From Paracoccaceae bacterium (GTDB taxonomy: Bacteria; Pseudomonadota; Alphaproteobacteria; Rhodobacterales; Rhodobacteraceae), in the NCBI GenBank assembly GCA_902534325.1, contig CACAPQ010000002.1, forward strand, positions 45,764-109,763: DNA of 64,000 nucleotides, written 5' to 3'. Under the pieces are notes generated by a model. The model saw nothing but the letters and a program-made list of their open reading frames with translations. It searched no databases and had not been told where the DNA came from. This document shows positions 33,978-43,288 of this stretch, piece by piece. Every line of letters begins with the position of its first letter. Position 1 is the first letter of the stretch. The position numbers were made by a program, and so were the translations under genes.

Positions 33978-34451
33978 TTATGGTGAATATGGCAAAGAAG
34001 AATGATGCAATATTATCCTTATAATGCCCTCATCATCAAGTTTATAACCCCAACTTTTATCCACCTTAGTTGTTTTACCATTAATGTCACAAAAAGTAAC
34101 CCAGCCCATCCACATTGCAATATCACTATCAATAAAAATTGCAGAAGTATCTGAGCTTATTTCTCGCCAGAACTTAATACCAAAACCGCTATCGTTCGGG
34201 TATGTGGAATTGTGACCAACAAAATAGGAAAGAGCGCCATCCTTAGTTGGACGAAAAGTCTGACTTCCACCGCTTAATGTAGGCTTGAAAAGAACTTTGC
34301 CAAGGTTGAAACCATAAAGGTTATCGATCATATCACTTGCTACCGAAGTTGCCATTTCAATACCTTCAGTTTCAAAGGTTTTGGAAATTTCAATTAGCCC
34401 ATTACCCCAAGCAGTTCTTGCATCGAAAAGATCTTTTTCTGAAATTGGCAT
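33978..34451 (-). CDS. SnoaL/NTF2-like protein, unassigned
   Basis: The protein of about 157 residues has an alpha+beta layout with ARTAWGNGLIEISK, LYGFNLGKVLFKPT, GHNSTYPNDSGFGIKFW, AMWMGWVTFCD and a C-terminal IRIILHHSSLPYSP. The last segment is the 'HHSS.P' ending of SnoaL/NTF2-like domains. Similar proteins are sometimes labelled phosphoribosyl-AMP cyclohydrolase, but the HisI metal motifs are not seen. A TTG at 34472 would extend it by seven residues. Function unknown. Confidence 0.55.
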   Translation of the reverse strand: MPISEKDLFDARTAWGNGLIEISKTFETEGIEMATSVASDMIDNLYGFNLGKVLFKPTLSGGSQTFRPTKDGALSYFVGHNSTYPNDSGFGIKFWREISSDTSAIFIDSDIAMWMGWVTFCDINGKTTKVDKSWGYKLDDEGIIRIILHHSSLPYSP

Positions 34452-34570
34452 AGCCACATCACAATCTTGCAAATTATAAGTTTATTGAGAAATCAAATAT
34501 CGTGCTAAAACTAAACATTCAATACACAGAATGACTGTACAATCATAAGTTCGGTATATTAAAATCAATT

Positions 34571-35629
34571 ATGAGTAAATCAGTTATAGTAATAGGAGCA
34601 GGCGTAGTTGGGTTAGCTTGCGGTAAAGAGCTGTCTAACAAGGGCTACGAAGTTTTTATAGCAGAAGAAGAGCAATATATTGCTACTGGAACAAGTGCCA
34701 GAAATTCCGGAGTCATTCATGCTGGTATTTATTATCCCACTGATAGTCTAAAAGCCAAGCTTTGCGTTCGCGGCAAAAATTTACTGTACGAATATTGTGA
34801 AAAATTTAATGTTCCTCATTCAAATACCAAAAAAATGATAGTTGCAACAACGAGCGAAGAGACGCAAATTTTATTGAAGTTAAGAGATACGGCGGCAAAA
34901 AATGGGGTAAAGTTGGGTTTGATAAGTGGTCATGATGCAGTTGAAAGAGAGCCAAATTTGTTTGCTATCTCTGCCCTCGTTTCACCAACGACAGGAATTG
35001 TCGATAGCGCGGGGTTAGCAGCGTCTTTTCAGCATCAAGCCGAACTTAATGGCGCCAGCTTGGCTTTAGAAACAAAAATCACAAAAATAACTCAAAATTC
35101 AAAGATATTGGTCAGCGGAATAAGTGGGGGAAAGGAGTTTGAGGCTGAGTTTGACTTTCTTATAAACGCTGCCGGACACGGAGCACATAAGCTCACACAG
35201 TCATACTGGCCGGAGGCACCACCTTTACCCAAAAATTTTGCGAAAGGAAATTATTTTTCAATTGCTGGGAAAGCACCATTTCAAACATTGATCTATCCAG
35301 TACCTGGAAAAGAAAGCCTCGGTATACATTATACGATTGATACAGATGGGAGAGGGCAGCTTGGCCCTAATGTTCAGTGGGTTACTCAACCAACTTATGA
35401 AGTAGATAAAACCCTTGAAGCCGAATTTCGAAAAGCCGCAAGGACATATTGGCCTGGCGTAGAAGATCGTGAACTCATACCGGGATATTCAGGTATTCGT
35501 CCTAGAGTAGAAGCAAAGGATTTTGTGATACACTCAAAGGATAACATTATAACCCTTCTGGGTATTGAGTCACCTGGACTAACATCTTCTCTTGCTATTG
35601 CTGAGTTAGTAGCTGAAAATTTGAAATAA
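34571..35629 (+). CDS. LhgO-like FAD-dependent oxidoreductase
   Basis: This 352-residue DAO-family flavoprotein has the dinucleotide motif IGAGVVGLACGKEL (7-20), the ATGTSARNSGVIHAGIYYP segment that carries the flavin-contact region of L-2-hydroxyglutarate oxidases, and a C-terminal GYSGIRPRV with GIESPGLTSSLAIAE. It probably oxidises L-2-hydroxyglutarate or a similar 2-hydroxyacid, passing electrons to the respiratory chain. It stands alone, divergent from the SnoaL-like gene and convergent on the kinase. Confidence 0.75.
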   Translation: MSKSVIVIGAGVVGLACGKELSNKGYEVFIAEEEQYIATGTSARNSGVIHAGIYYPTDSLKAKLCVRGKNLLYEYCEKFNVPHSNTKKMIVATTSEETQILLKLRDTAAKNGVKLGLISGHDAVEREPNLFAISALVSPTTGIVDSAGLAASFQHQAELNGASLALETKITKITQNSKILVSGISGGKEFEAEFDFLINAAGHGAHKLTQSYWPEAPPLPKNFAKGNYFSIAGKAPFQTLIYPVPGKESLGIHYTIDTDGRGQLGPNVQWVTQPTYEVDKTLEAEFRKAARTYWPGVEDRELIPGYSGIRPRVEAKDFVIHSKDNIITLLGIESPGLTSSLAIAELVAENLK

Positions 35630-35647
35630 TATTTCAGGCAAAAAAAT

Positions 35648-36652
35648 TTAATCAAGGCTATTTAACCATATATCCCCAAGTTTTGCCGTAGTTTCAGCAA
35701 ACCCTGCTGAAAGCTGTTGCGGTTCTGGGGCCTCAATATGACTACCTATCCAAGCCAGAAGAGCCATGCGGCGTAACATTATAAATGTATCAATTTCCTT
35801 TTCATCTTCAACCGACAACTCTCGAACGGACTTATAACCCTTAATCCAAGATGATTTAAAATAAGAGACCATTGGGCTATCCTCTATAAAACTAATTGCA
35901 GAAGCAAAGTCATACATAAACCACCCAAAACCGCAGTCATCAAAATCAATCAGCCTTGTGCTTTCTTGATCAATTAAAAGGTTAGCCAATCGCATATCAG
36001 CATGGATGAGATTAAAGCGTTTTTCACTTTTGCCATAATCTAGAAGCCTACCCCGAATTTTTAGCTCTACCCTCTCAAGTTTGCCTTGTATCTCTTTAGT
36101 AACTTCTGGCGCCAAGCGCCAATTTCCCCATAAGGCATTACTTCCAAATATAGTATCTATATCCCAGGTAAGTCGCTCAAAGTTGTCAGGCTTTTCCCAG
36201 GACAAAACATGGTTATGGCAAGTGCCTGCAAGTCGCCCTAACTTTTCGTATAAAGTGTCTAAATTTTTATTTTCCTCTGGCGCTGATCCACTAACAAAAT
36301 GGAATAGAACTAAGTAACGTGATCCAATAATATTATCTATCGAACACTCTTGGATTGCGGAACCATCTTTACCGAAAAAATAGCTTGGTGTTTCAATCAG
36401 TCCACTTTTTGAAAGCGCATCAATCCAAGTAAGCTCACACTCAATTGAGCGTCTCGAATGATAGTTTTCTCGATGAACTCTAAGAATAGCCTTGAATCCA
36501 GAGGGGTTTTCTATGCGATATGTGAAATTCTCAGAGACATTTATCAACTCTGCATAGACATCTTCTGGAATGTTCCATAGTTTTAATGATTTATTTACAA
36601 GCTTCTCTAATTGAACCAATAGCTTAGCAAGAGGAATGCCGGTTACAGTCAT
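35648..36652 (-). CDS. APH-fold small-molecule kinase, last gene of the cob operon
   Basis: This 334-residue protein-kinase-like phosphotransferase has AILRVHREN (ATP-binding Lys-like region), the catalytic loop LIHADMRLANLLID near 215, and the metal-binding RLIDFDDCGFGWFMYDFA near 231. Relatives phosphorylate aminoglycosides, choline, homoserine or threonine/serine. It starts 3 bases after cobF, so it is part of the cob operon. The window lacks a GHMP-type L-threonine kinase (PduX/BluE), which makes a small amino-acid or amino-alcohol substrate attractive, but this is inference. Drug resistance is unlikely. Confidence 0.7.
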   Translation of the reverse strand: MTVTGIPLAKLLVQLEKLVNKSLKLWNIPEDVYAELINVSENFTYRIENPSGFKAILRVHRENYHSRRSIECELTWIDALSKSGLIETPSYFFGKDGSAIQECSIDNIIGSRYLVLFHFVSGSAPEENKNLDTLYEKLGRLAGTCHNHVLSWEKPDNFERLTWDIDTIFGSNALWGNWRLAPEVTKEIQGKLERVELKIRGRLLDYGKSEKRFNLIHADMRLANLLIDQESTRLIDFDDCGFGWFMYDFASAISFIEDSPMVSYFKSSWIKGYKSVRELSVEDEKEIDTFIMLRRMALLAWIGSHIEAPEPQQLSAGFAETTAKLGDIWLNSLD

Positions 36653-36655
36653 CTT

Positions 36656-37414
36656 TTAGCGCTTTTTAATCAAATAGGTATCCATTATCCACCCGTGTTT
36701 ATCTCTGGCTTTTTTACGCTCTTTCACGATCAAATCTGCAACATCATCCAAGTTTCCAGAAAAAATTATCTGATCTTTCATGCCTAGATAAGCACCCCAC
36801 CAGATGTAAAAATCAGGTCGATTTAATGAATTAAAAGAGCAATTCCCATCCAACACAACAACTACTTTTTCATAGTCTTTTGGAAAGCCATCATCTTTCA
36901 ATCGCCGTCCTGTGGTAACTAAAAAGGGTGAACCCAAATCATTAATAGGTATTTTGTGAGCTGCAGCCAAAGCCTGAATGGAGGTTATTCCCGGCACTAC
37001 TGTAACAGATGGCATTGGGTCCAATCTTTCAGCAATTCTTAAAGCACTGTCATACAAGCTAGGGTCTCCCCAGATCATTAAAGAAACCTTTTTGACTGGG
37101 TGCTTTAAAGTAAACTGCGCCTGCTCAATTGTCGATTGCCAGGCATTTGCAATAGCTTCATGCCAGTGATCAACGGCTTCCAAATACTCTACCTCAGATG
37201 AACGTTTTGGTATATCGAATTCAAATACAGGCGGTGTTTTTGAACCCAAAAGTTGATCACAAATCTGATATCGCAAGTTAGCCAGGTCACTTTTTTCACT
37301 GCCTTTTTTAGGAACCATTATGATATCTGAACTACCCAAAATATTTACAGCCTGTTTCGTAACATGCTCAATGTTGCCAGTCCCTATTCCAACTAGATAA
37401 AGATCAATTTTCAT
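36656..37414 (-). CDS. cobF: Precorrin-6A synthase (deacetylating)
   Basis: This 252-residue tetrapyrrole methylase has LVGIGTGNIEHVTKQAVN (7-24) and LMIWGDPSLYDSALRIAE near 111, the SAM-binding loop, with WWGAYLGMKDQI at the C-terminus. CobF methylates C1 and removes the acetyl group from precorrin-5 to give precorrin-6A. It occurs only in the aerobic route. It overlaps cobA by 11 bases. Confidence 0.9.
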   Translation of the reverse strand: MKIDLYLVGIGTGNIEHVTKQAVNILGSSDIIMVPKKGSEKSDLANLRYQICDQLLGSKTPPVFEFDIPKRSSEVEYLEAVDHWHEAIANAWQSTIEQAQFTLKHPVKKVSLMIWGDPSLYDSALRIAERLDPMPSVTVVPGITSIQALAAAHKIPINDLGSPFLVTTGRRLKDDGFPKDYEKVVVVLDGNCSFNSLNRPDFYIWWGAYLGMKDQIIFSGNLDDVADLIVKERKKARDKHGWIMDTYLIKKR

Positions 37415-38144
37415 GATCCATGTATCCCTCTGCTAATGGACCATAAAAAATCAAAGCAGGTTGAGGTGAAACTTCTTTATCCAATTTTTGAGCCAGCTCT
37501 TTAATAGTCGTTAAAGTTAACCTTTGCTGGGGTGTCGATACTGCCTCCGCTAAAAGAGCAGGTGTGTCGTCTGGAAGACCGTGACTTGCAAGTTTCTTTT
37601 GTAATTGACCAAAAGTTCTCTTCCCCATGAATACAATTGTCGTAGCAGATGGATCAGCCAAGGCTGGCAGATTAATATCTTTAGGTAAATTTCCGTTAAT
37701 ATCATGACCAGTCACAAATTGGATGCGTCGAGCTACCAGTCTTCGAGTTAATGGTATGCCGGCCAATGCAGCTGCGGCAAAAGCAGATGGCACACCTGGA
37801 ATAATTTCATATTCTATATCAGCGTCTCGCATGGCAACCAGTTCTTCTTCCAGTCTTCCAAACAATCCCCCATCACCAGACTTCAGCCTAACCACACGTC
37901 CACCATCTTTTGCATAATCTAGTAAAAGTCGTGTAACGGCATGTTGTTTAGGTGAAGCTCGGTCTGCTCTTTTCCCGACGCCTATCAAGTCCGCACCGGC
38001 TTTCGCGTAGCTCAAAATTGGACCTGAAGATAAATCATCAAACAGCACCGCATCAGCGCGTTCCAAACGATCTACTGCCTTCAGTGTTAATAATTCTGGG
38101 TCACCGGGACCGGAGCTAACAAAACTTACAAACCCTGCCATCAA
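37404..38144 (-). CDS. cobA: Uroporphyrinogen-III C-methyltransferase
   Basis: This 246-residue SUMT has SSGPGDPELLTLKAVDRL (10-27), VRLKSGDGGLFGRLEEE near 83 and IPGVPSAFAAAALAGIPLT near 117. It makes precorrin-2 from uroporphyrinogen III with two SAM, and is the entry to the cobalamin branch. It is a plain CobA without the CysG oxidase-chelatase domain. The start overlaps the cobB stop by four bases; a second Met directly follows the first. Confidence 0.92.
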   Translation of the reverse strand: MMAGFVSFVSSGPGDPELLTLKAVDRLERADAVLFDDLSSGPILSYAKAGADLIGVGKRADRASPKQHAVTRLLLDYAKDGGRVVRLKSGDGGLFGRLEEELVAMRDADIEYEIIPGVPSAFAAAALAGIPLTRRLVARRIQFVTGHDINGNLPKDINLPALADPSATTIVFMGKRTFGQLQKKLASHGLPDDTPALLAEAVSTPQQRLTLTTIKELAQKLDKEVSPQPALIFYGPLAEGYMDHEN

Positions 38145-39463
38145 TCCGCCTCAGCAATCATATGAAAAAATGTTCCTGAAACTTTACCACACACAGACCC
38201 TGTTTCTGATACTGTATTTCCCTCAGCATCTTTGACAGAAAATAATGGTTCGTCAGGTTGTTCGATGATGCTGCTATAATGAAACTCATGACCTCTCAAC
38301 TTTTTATTTGCTGGAAAAATTTCGACAGGTGAATTCGTTTCAGCTATTCGGTATCCAAGGTTAAATTTTCGTTTAGCATAACTTGTCACTAGCCCAAGAA
38401 GCCCAACCATTTTATGTGATATTCCTTCTTTATCGATGAGATGGCTACCAAGTACCATATAGCCACCACATTCGCCATGAACTGGTCGCGTTCGCGCATG
38501 ATCTCTAATCGCAAAAAAACAATTTTCTGCTGTTGCTAGCTTTCCTGCATGAAGTTCTGGGTAACCGCCAGGCATCCAAATTATATCGGCGGATTTGTCA
38601 GGTGTTTCATCTAAAACTGGAGAGAAAAAACTCAATTCAGCCCCAGATGAATGCCAGTGCCGCAGTATATGAGGGTAAGTAAATGAAAATACCTCATCAC
38701 GCGCAAGCGCAATTCGCTGTCCAGGCGGACTAGGTAAGTTAAGCTGTGAATTGGAATTAGATGCTTTTACTCCGCTCTGGGCTAACTGCTGCAGCTGATC
38801 CAGATCGACATTTGATGCTAAAAAAACTCCATAATCAGCAATAGCCTTTTCAAGGTTTGGGTGCTCAACTGCCTGGATAAGTCCTAAGTGCCTTTCTGGT
38901 AAAACTAAATCGCCACGCCTAGGTAGCGCTCCCAAAACTTTTAAACCAGCCTTTTCAAATCCAAGTCTTGCAAGACGTTCATGGCGGGGACTAGCGACAC
39001 GGTTTAAAATTACACCAGCAATATTAATTTCTTTGTTATAATTAGAAAAACCAAGGGCTGTTGCTGCAGAAGACTGAGCCTGCCCACTTACATCGACTAT
39101 TAAAATTACTGGCCAACCAAAAGCTAAGGCCGTTTCAGCGCTAGAGCCGTGGCCGAACTGTCCTGGCTTAGCCACCCCATCATAAAGCCCCATTGAACCT
39201 TCTGTAAGAATTAAATCTGCACCATCTGATAAAGCTACAAGATTATCCATTAATGCATCAGACATAGCCCAACTATCTAGATTATATGAATTGCGGCCAG
39301 CTGCTGCAAAATGGAAAGCTGGATCTATATAGTCGGGGCCACTCTTAAATGGCTGCACTAGTAAACCCTTGTCCCTCAAAGCCCGCAATAAACCAAGCAT
39401 GACTGTTGTTTTTCCAGTACCTGAACTTGGCGCTGATATTAAGAGGCCGGGTGGTTGCTTCAT
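38141..39463 (-). CDS. cobB: Hydrogenobyrinate/cobyrinate a,c-diamide synthase
   Basis: This 440-residue amidotransferase has the P-loop [20 protein letters not shown] near residue 10 and a C-terminal class I glutaminase-like domain with the catalytic Cys in [12 protein letters not shown] near 332. It amidates the a and c side chains using glutamine and ATP. In the aerobic route the substrate is hydrogenobyrinic acid, before cobalt insertion by CobN. It overlaps cobM by ATGA. Confidence 0.92.
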   Translation of the reverse strand: MKQPPGLLISAPSSGTGKTTVMLGLLRALRDKGLLVQPFKSGPDYIDPAFHFAAAGRNSYNLDSWAMSDALMDNLVALSDGADLILTEGSMGLYDGVAKPGQFGHGSSAETALAFGWPVILIVDVSGQAQSSAATALGFSNYNKEINIAGVILNRVASPRHERLARLGFEKAGLKVLGALPRRGDLVLPERHLGLIQAVEHPNLEKAIADYGVFLASNVDLDQLQQLAQSGVKASNSNSQLNLPSPPGQRIALARDEVFSFTYPHILRHWHSSGAELSFFSPVLDETPDKSADIIWMPGGYPELHAGKLATAENCFFAIRDHARTRPVHGECGGYMVLGSHLIDKEGISHKMVGLLGLVTSYAKRKFNLGYRIAETNSPVEIFPANKKLRGHEFHYSSIIEQPDEPLFSVKDAEGNTVSETGSVCGKVSGTFFHMIAEAD

Positions 39464-40236
39464 AATTTTTTTCCCTCATCCGCAGACTGAGGACGGAAAC
39501 GTCTGTCATAGTCAGTGGAATATAGAGAGCTTTCCGCGAATGTCTCATTTCCAAGCACAGGTCCTACTAAAATAAGAGCAGTCCTTTCAATATCTTCTGA
39601 CACCCCATCTTTAAAACTCACAAGAGTGCCACGGAATATTTTTTGATCTGGCCAACTAGCCCGATATACTACTGCAGCTGAACAATCATCACCATAAAAT
39701 GGTATAAGTTTTTCAACAACTTGAGTTAAGTTATGTATTGAAAGATGGATGGCGAGAGTAGCTTTTGTACGAGCAAAATTCTCTAGTGACTCATCGTCAG
39801 GCATGGCCGATGCACGACCCGAAGTACGGGTTAGAACTACCGACTGCGTTAGATTAGGTAAGGTTAATTCTGTACCGAGGGCCGCTGCTGCTGTAGAAAA
39901 GCTGGTAACTCCTGGCGTCAGCGTGAAATTTATCTTTTCTTCTCGAAGTCTGCGAAGCTGCTCGCCCATAGCTGACCATATTGATAAGTCGCCCGAGTGC
40001 AGCCGCGCGACGTCATAACCCAACTCAGTTGCTCTTTTACATTCTTCTATAATAGCGTCCAGATCCAGCAGAGCAGTATTGATAATCTGAGCATCTTCGG
40101 GGCAATGCGTAAGTATCTCAGATGGAACAAGAGAGCCCGCATAAAGGCAAACTTTGCAACTTTCTATTAACTTTTGTCCTCGAAGTGTTATCAAGTCAGC
40201 AGCGCCCGGACCTGCCCCAATAAAATGAACAGTCAT
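39460..40236 (-). CDS. cobM: Precorrin-4 C11-methyltransferase
   Basis: This 258-residue tetrapyrrole methylase has [21 protein letters not shown] (start) and [20 protein letters not shown] near 79, plus [11 protein letters not shown] near 191. It methylates C11 of precorrin-4 with SAM to give precorrin-5. It overlaps cobE and cobB by ATGA on either side. Confidence 0.92.
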   Translation of the reverse strand: MTVHFIGAGPGAADLITLRGQKLIESCKVCLYAGSLVPSEILTHCPEDAQIINTALLDLDAIIEECKRATELGYDVARLHSGDLSIWSAMGEQLRRLREEKINFTLTPGVTSFSTAAAALGTELTLPNLTQSVVLTRTSGRASAMPDDESLENFARTKATLAIHLSIHNLTQVVEKLIPFYGDDCSAAVVYRASWPDQKIFRGTLVSFKDGVSEDIERTALILVGPVLGNETFAESSLYSTDYDRRFRPQSADEGKKL

Positions 40237-40610
40237 ATGCTTTCCCCTTCAGCGATAGCACATACAGCTAACCCGTCATCCGAAATTTTTCTTGGCCCTA
40301 AAAGTTTAGCCGGGCCCTTAAAAAAAGCCAGTGCTGCACTTTCTGCGACACTGCCAGTTTGTCTCTTTTCAATTACAATTGCTGATTGTGTAAATGTTTC
40401 CATTGATTTCATTACTTCATTTTCAACCGCATACAATGGTAACTCATATGTTTTAGCAAGCGCCTTCAAAGCGGGATGATCCACCTTATCTTTCGGAGCA
40501 GAAAAACCACTGATTTTATATTCAGCCCTAGCTTTATTCAGGGCATTAACAAGACTATCCGTATTTGCCAAGGATCTAAAACCAAAACCAGCGATACAAA
40601 CTGTTGCCAT
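40233..40610 (-). CDS. cobE: CobE / CbiG C-terminal-domain protein
   Basis: This protein of about 125 residues matches the CbiG_C/CobE domain: [12 protein letters not shown] at the start, [20 protein letters not shown] in the middle and [21 protein letters not shown] near 85-105. CobE is needed for aerobic B12 synthesis and is thought to handle a late corrin intermediate. The ATG at 40610 shares one base with the cobL stop (TGATG), so this start is preferred to the one at 40628. Confidence 0.85.
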   Translation of the reverse strand: MATVCIAGFGFRSLANTDSLVNALNKARAEYKISGFSAPKDKVDHPALKALAKTYELPLYAVENEVMKSMETFTQSAIVIEKRQTGSVAESAALAFFKGPAKLLGPRKISDDGLAVCAIAEGESI

Positions 40611-41809
40611 CAGCGCACAACCACCCACTGTGTAATAGGATAAGACGCTTTCCAGCTACTTTTCCCACCAATCTGCTTTGGTTGCGAATACTCAAAACGT
40701 AATAGTTGGCCACCAAAATTTTCTGCGCAGTCAACAATCAAACGGTCAGTTTCAATTGTAACGCCATTAACGACTAAGCGAGTGCCAGCAGGAATAATTT
40801 TCCATATTTTTTCAAAAGATTCAGCGCTAAATCCACCACCTATAAAAACTGCATCAGGGCGATCAAGTTCACTCAAAGCATCCACGATATCTGACTCGAT
40901 AACTTCGATCCAATCGACGCCTAATTTTGCAGCATTTAAATATATATTTTCTGCTCGGATTGAATTTTTTTCGACAGATGTAGCTTTCATAGAGGGTCCC
41001 GAAAGCAGCCACTCGATTGCTATAGAACCAGAACCAGAGCCTAAATCCCAAAGATGTTGGCCGGTTTGGGGGGCTAGGGCAGATAAAGTAAGCGCTCGTA
41101 TGGGCTGCTTTGTGATTTGTCCATCATTTGCAAACCAGTCATCAATAAGGCCAGATGCTTGTGACAAGACCTTTCCAGAGCCAAAAACTTTTATCCCCAC
41201 CATAAGAGGGTGTTGAAATTTTCTTTTAATTTTTTCTTTTGCTAGAGTTTTTGTCACGTTCTGACTTGCTGAACCAAGTGACTCTAAAACCCACAATTCA
41301 CTATCGCCAAATCCAGTTTCAATTAAATAATCGTTCAATGAGTTAACCGATTCACCATCACGCACTGTTACCATGAGTTTTTGACCAACCGCGAGGTAAG
41401 GGCGCAACCTTGAAAAAGAAGCCGAATGAAGTCCAAGTTGAAATGTTTTCTCTATCGGCCAGCCTAATTCTGCCGCTGCCAACGAAAAACAACTTTGTGC
41501 TGGTATTGCACACCATTCTCCTCGATCAAGCTTTTGGATAATTTGAGAGCCTGCCCCAAACCAAAATGGGTCACCAGAAAATATCAGGACGACACGGCTA
41601 CCTCGTAATTTAAGAAGCTTTTCAATTCCCTCAGAAAAAGGCACCGGCCAAACTATTTGATCTCCGGAAAGTTGAGGGAGAGAAGCTAAATGCCGTGGTG
41701 GTGCCATGATGGTTGGTGTGTCCTGCAAAACCGCTTGGGCCTCAGGTGATAAACTTGCATAGCCGCCAGCATCCATGCCAATAATAGTTAACCAGGGAAT
41801 ATCGTTCAT
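40610..41809 (-). CDS. cobL: Precorrin-6B C5,15-methyltransferase (decarboxylating)
   Basis: This 399-residue bifunctional enzyme has an N-terminal CbiE-like tetrapyrrole methylase (LTIIGMDAGGY, LIFSGDPFWFGAGSQ) and a C-terminal CbiT-like Rossmann methyltransferase (LWDLGSGSGSIAIEWLLS near 256, VFIGGG). It methylates C5 and C15 and decarboxylates the acetate side chain to make precorrin-8. Its ATG at 41807-41809 overlaps the start codon of divergent cobK by two bases, so each gene's leader lies inside the other. Confidence 0.92.
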   Translation of the reverse strand: MNDIPWLTIIGMDAGGYASLSPEAQAVLQDTPTIMAPPRHLASLPQLSGDQIVWPVPFSEGIEKLLKLRGSRVVLIFSGDPFWFGAGSQIIQKLDRGEWCAIPAQSCFSLAAAELGWPIEKTFQLGLHSASFSRLRPYLAVGQKLMVTVRDGESVNSLNDYLIETGFGDSELWVLESLGSASQNVTKTLAKEKIKRKFQHPLMVGIKVFGSGKVLSQASGLIDDWFANDGQITKQPIRALTLSALAPQTGQHLWDLGSGSGSIAIEWLLSGPSMKATSVEKNSIRAENIYLNAAKLGVDWIEVIESDIVDALSELDRPDAVFIGGGFSAESFEKIWKIIPAGTRLVVNGVTIETDRLIVDCAENFGGQLLRFEYSQPKQIGGKSSWKASYPITQWVVVR

Positions 41810-42545
41810 GCAAAAAAATCTCTTGATACTTGGTGGAACAACCGAGGCTTCAGCCTTGGCACAGATTATCTCTAAAACTAGTATAAATGCCAGACTTTCT
41901 TACGCTGGCCGGGTAAGTCGGCTTCGACCTTCCCCAATCGAAAAACGGGTTGGTGGTTTTGGAGGTGTGTCCGGGCTTGTAGAGTATCTTAAATTAGAAA
42001 AAATTACTCATGTAATAGACGCAACACACCCTTTCGCATCACAAATGAGCAAGAACGCAATAGGAGCATGCACTTTGGCGGGCATACCTCTGGCTGCGCT
42101 CACCCGCCCCCCTTGGCAAAAAGAAATCGGAGACAAATGGATAAATGTCCCAAACGTAGAAGCAGCTGTCCAATACTTGGAAATACCAAAAAAGCGGGTT
42201 CTTTTAGCTATTGGAAGGCAAAGTTTATCTTTATTTTACGCGCAACCGCAACACAAATACATTTTGCGCCTAGTTGATCAACCTGAAAGGCCGCTCAAAT
42301 TTCCAGATCACTTTATTAATATTTCAAGAGGCCCATTTACTGTCAAAGATGACACAGCATTATTCAAAAAGCACAAAATTGAATTAGTAGTAGCCAAAAA
42401 TTCAGGGGGCAGCGGGGCTTATTCCAAAATAAACGTCGCAAGAACTTTGGGTGTATCCGTTGTTATGATTGACAGGCCTTACATACCTAGTCGAACAGAA
42501 GTTTTCCACGCAGATGCCGTCCTCAATTGGTTGAACCAAGTTTAG
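41808..42545 (+). CDS. cobK: Precorrin-6A reductase
   Basis: This 245-residue NADPH-dependent reductase has ILGGTTEASALAQII at the start, YAGRVSRLRPSP near 35, VIDATHPFASQMSKNA near 70 and KNSGGSGAYSKI near 202. It reduces precorrin-6A to precorrin-6B. An in-frame ATG at 41775 exists, but the 41808 start matches the family length and has AGGGA upstream. It is the only plus-strand gene in this part of the cob cluster, and its end overlaps the cobJ end by 23 bases. Confidence 0.92.
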   Translation: MQKNLLILGGTTEASALAQIISKTSINARLSYAGRVSRLRPSPIEKRVGGFGGVSGLVEYLKLEKITHVIDATHPFASQMSKNAIGACTLAGIPLAALTRPPWQKEIGDKWINVPNVEAAVQYLEIPKKRVLLAIGRQSLSLFYAQPQHKYILRLVDQPERPLKFPDHFINISRGPFTVKDDTALFKKHKIELVVAKNSGGSGAYSKINVARTLGVSVVMIDRPYIPSRTEVFHADAVLNWLNQV

Positions 42546-43287
42546 AGTATCTCGGTGTATAGGCGAAAGTTTTTCCGTTTTGTATTAAAGCTTTTGTTTG
42601 GCTAGATCCTATAATTACAACCGTCTGCATATCTGCCATTTCTGGTTTAGCTTGGGTTAAGTTCATAATTTGAATTTTTTCCTCAGGAGTAGAAATCGCC
42701 CGCGCAAATACAATAAGCCGATCTTTGGAACATTCACGTTTTAAAATAGTTAGAGCTTTATTGAAACCCTCCGGTCTTGATTTGGATCTGGGATTGTAAA
42801 GCGCCATAGCAAAATCAGCCTCTATTCCAAGCAAAAGTCTTTTTTCAATCAACCCCCAAGGTTTAAGGTTATCACTCAAATTTAAAGTACAAAAATCATG
42901 ACCCAAAGGTGCACCAATTTTGGCCGCCGCTGCCAACATTGCCGTTATACCTGGAAGAATTTGAACCTCTACGTCAGCCCATCGACTTGGGTTTTTATCT
43001 AAAATTTCAAATACTGCTGCTGCCATAGCAAAAACGCCTGGATCGCCAGACGAAACAATTAAAACTTTTTTACCAGAGGCCGCCAAGTCCAGCGCCAGTT
43101 CGGCCCTCTCAATCTCAACTTTATTATCCGAAGGATGTAAGACCAAACCATCACGTGGAGGTATTCTAGCCACATAGGGAATATATCCAACAATGTCTGT
43201 TGCAGACGAAATTGCTTCTTGCACATTAGGTGTTACCATATTTGAGGCACCAGGGCCTAAGCCAGCTATAGTAAGTAATTTTACCAT
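42523..43287 (-). CDS. cobJ: Precorrin-3B C17-methyltransferase
   Basis: This protein of about 254 residues has LTIAGLGPGASNMVTPNVQEA at the start, VSSGDPGVFAMAAAVFEI near 80, LYNPRSKSRP near 161 and a C-terminal MQTVVIIGSS. CobJ methylates C17 and drives ring contraction to precorrin-4. The ATG at 43287 lies one base from the cobI stop; the upstream ATGs at 43305 and 43335 lie inside cobI and give an extra, unlike-family leader. Confidence 0.92.
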   Translation of the reverse strand: MVKLLTIAGLGPGASNMVTPNVQEAISSATDIVGYIPYVARIPPRDGLVLHPSDNKVEIERAELALDLAASGKKVLIVSSGDPGVFAMAAAVFEILDKNPSRWADVEVQILPGITAMLAAAAKIGAPLGHDFCTLNLSDNLKPWGLIEKRLLLGIEADFAMALYNPRSKSRPEGFNKALTILKRECSKDRLIVFARAISTPEEKIQIMNLTQAKPEMADMQTVVIIGSSQTKALIQNGKTFAYTPRYSKLGSTN

Positions 43288-43288
43288 T

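Noticed and set aside
39749..41216. Plus-strand ORFs of 89-144 codons opposite cobM, cobE and cobL
   Set aside because: They are complements of well-supported methyltransferase genes and show low-complexity Ser/Ala/Pro composition typical of antisense frames.
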